Shown here in pieces: positions 22,412 to 23,813 of a stretch of DNA of 23,813 nt. The stretch is from Protaetiibacter sp. (GTDB lineage: Bacteria > Actinomycetota > Actinomycetes > Actinomycetales > Microbacteriaceae). A program made the position numbers and the translations under genes. Location of the stretch: contig JASLGG010000031.1 in the NCBI GenBank assembly GCA_030150265.1, positions 1 to 23,813 on the forward strand, read 5' to 3'. The notes under the pieces are model-generated. The model made no database searches and was not told the DNA's origin. It was given only the letters and a program-made list of their open reading frames with translations. Every line of letters begins with the position of its first letter. Position 1 is the first letter of the stretch.

Positions 22412-22430
22412 TTAGGCTTGCCTTGCTGGA
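22412..22430 (+). promoter_or_regulatory. Candidate -10 and DtxR/IdeR-like box for aconitase
   Basis: TTAGGCTTGCCTTGCTGGA matches about 13 of 19 positions of the DtxR/IdeR consensus TWAGGTWAGSCTWACCTWA, best in its left half. TAGGCT inside it (22413-22418) is also a good -10, giving a leader of about 70 bases. Overlap of iron box and promoter would suit iron control of an iron-sulfur enzyme. Confidence 0.35.
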
Positions 22431-22496
22431 ATCGGGCAGGGCGGGGCCGTCAGGATGACGGAGCGCGCATCCGGAAATTCGCCAGAGGAGACGACC

Positions 22497-23813
<1,317 letters not shown>

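Overview
The window is a high-GC (about 70% or more) stretch of core chromosome from an actinobacterium, most likely the family Microbacteriaceae (Micrococcales). This rests on the GC-rich third positions, an alanine/lysine-rich SigA, an actinobacterial-type ParE/ParC pair, SepH, and the actinobacterial families DUF7455, DUF4193, DUF3093, DUF3710 and DUF3159. I see no insertion sequence, prophage, tRNA, rRNA or CRISPR array. Genes are tightly packed and the longest gene-free gap is about 200 bases.

Layout. 1-3384 (minus): the 5' end of a 2-oxo acid dehydrogenase E2 gene, lpd, and the leucyl aminopeptidase pepA. 3498-8091 (plus): a PAC2 protein, an MFS transporter, the primary sigma factor sigA and an F420-ligase-like enzyme. 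8104-10077 (minus): DUF7455, then two overlapping alanine-racemase-like genes. 10213-14949 (plus): a membrane-tethered CAP protein, parE, and a secreted protein with an LAATG sorting signal and a thioester-domain-like Cys/Gln pair. 14946-17435 (minus): parC. 17448-18557 (plus): a nucleotide pyrophosphatase/phosphodiesterase-like gene. 18566-19585 (minus): sepH. 19786-20076 (plus): DUF4193. 20089-20523 (minus): DUF3093. 20557-22360 (plus): dut-DUF3710-DUF3159, overlapping end to end. 22497 to the edge: the 5' 47% or so of an aconitase gene behind a regulatory region.

The most interesting locus is the alanine racemase pair. The downstream gene (alrA here) has a complete PLP barrel, including Lys33, but its C-terminal domain has lost the VSYG tyrosine, the GYADG tyrosine and the MDQ methionine. 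The upstream gene (alrB here) has the reverse: its barrel is mostly deleted and its PLP lysine is Arg, but its C-terminal domain is complete with all three motifs. In known alanine racemases each active site is built from the barrel of one subunit and the C-terminal domain of the other. The two defective proteins should therefore complement each other in an obligate heterodimer with one working site. They are coupled by an ATGA overlap, and alrB has no ATG, GTG or TTG start, so a CTG start is inferred.

Expression signals are unusually readable. Seven genes have TANNNT ending 6 or 7 bases before the start codon, the arrangement expected for leaderless mRNAs; the other starts mostly have a Shine-Dalgarno sequence. 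Convergent gene ends either share a CTAG for both stop codons or carry a hairpin that includes a stop codon. The functional themes are central carbon metabolism (E2, Lpd, aconitase), housekeeping transcription (SigA), chromosome decatenation and division (ParE/ParC, SepH), wall precursor synthesis (alanine racemase) and nucleotide hygiene (Dut).
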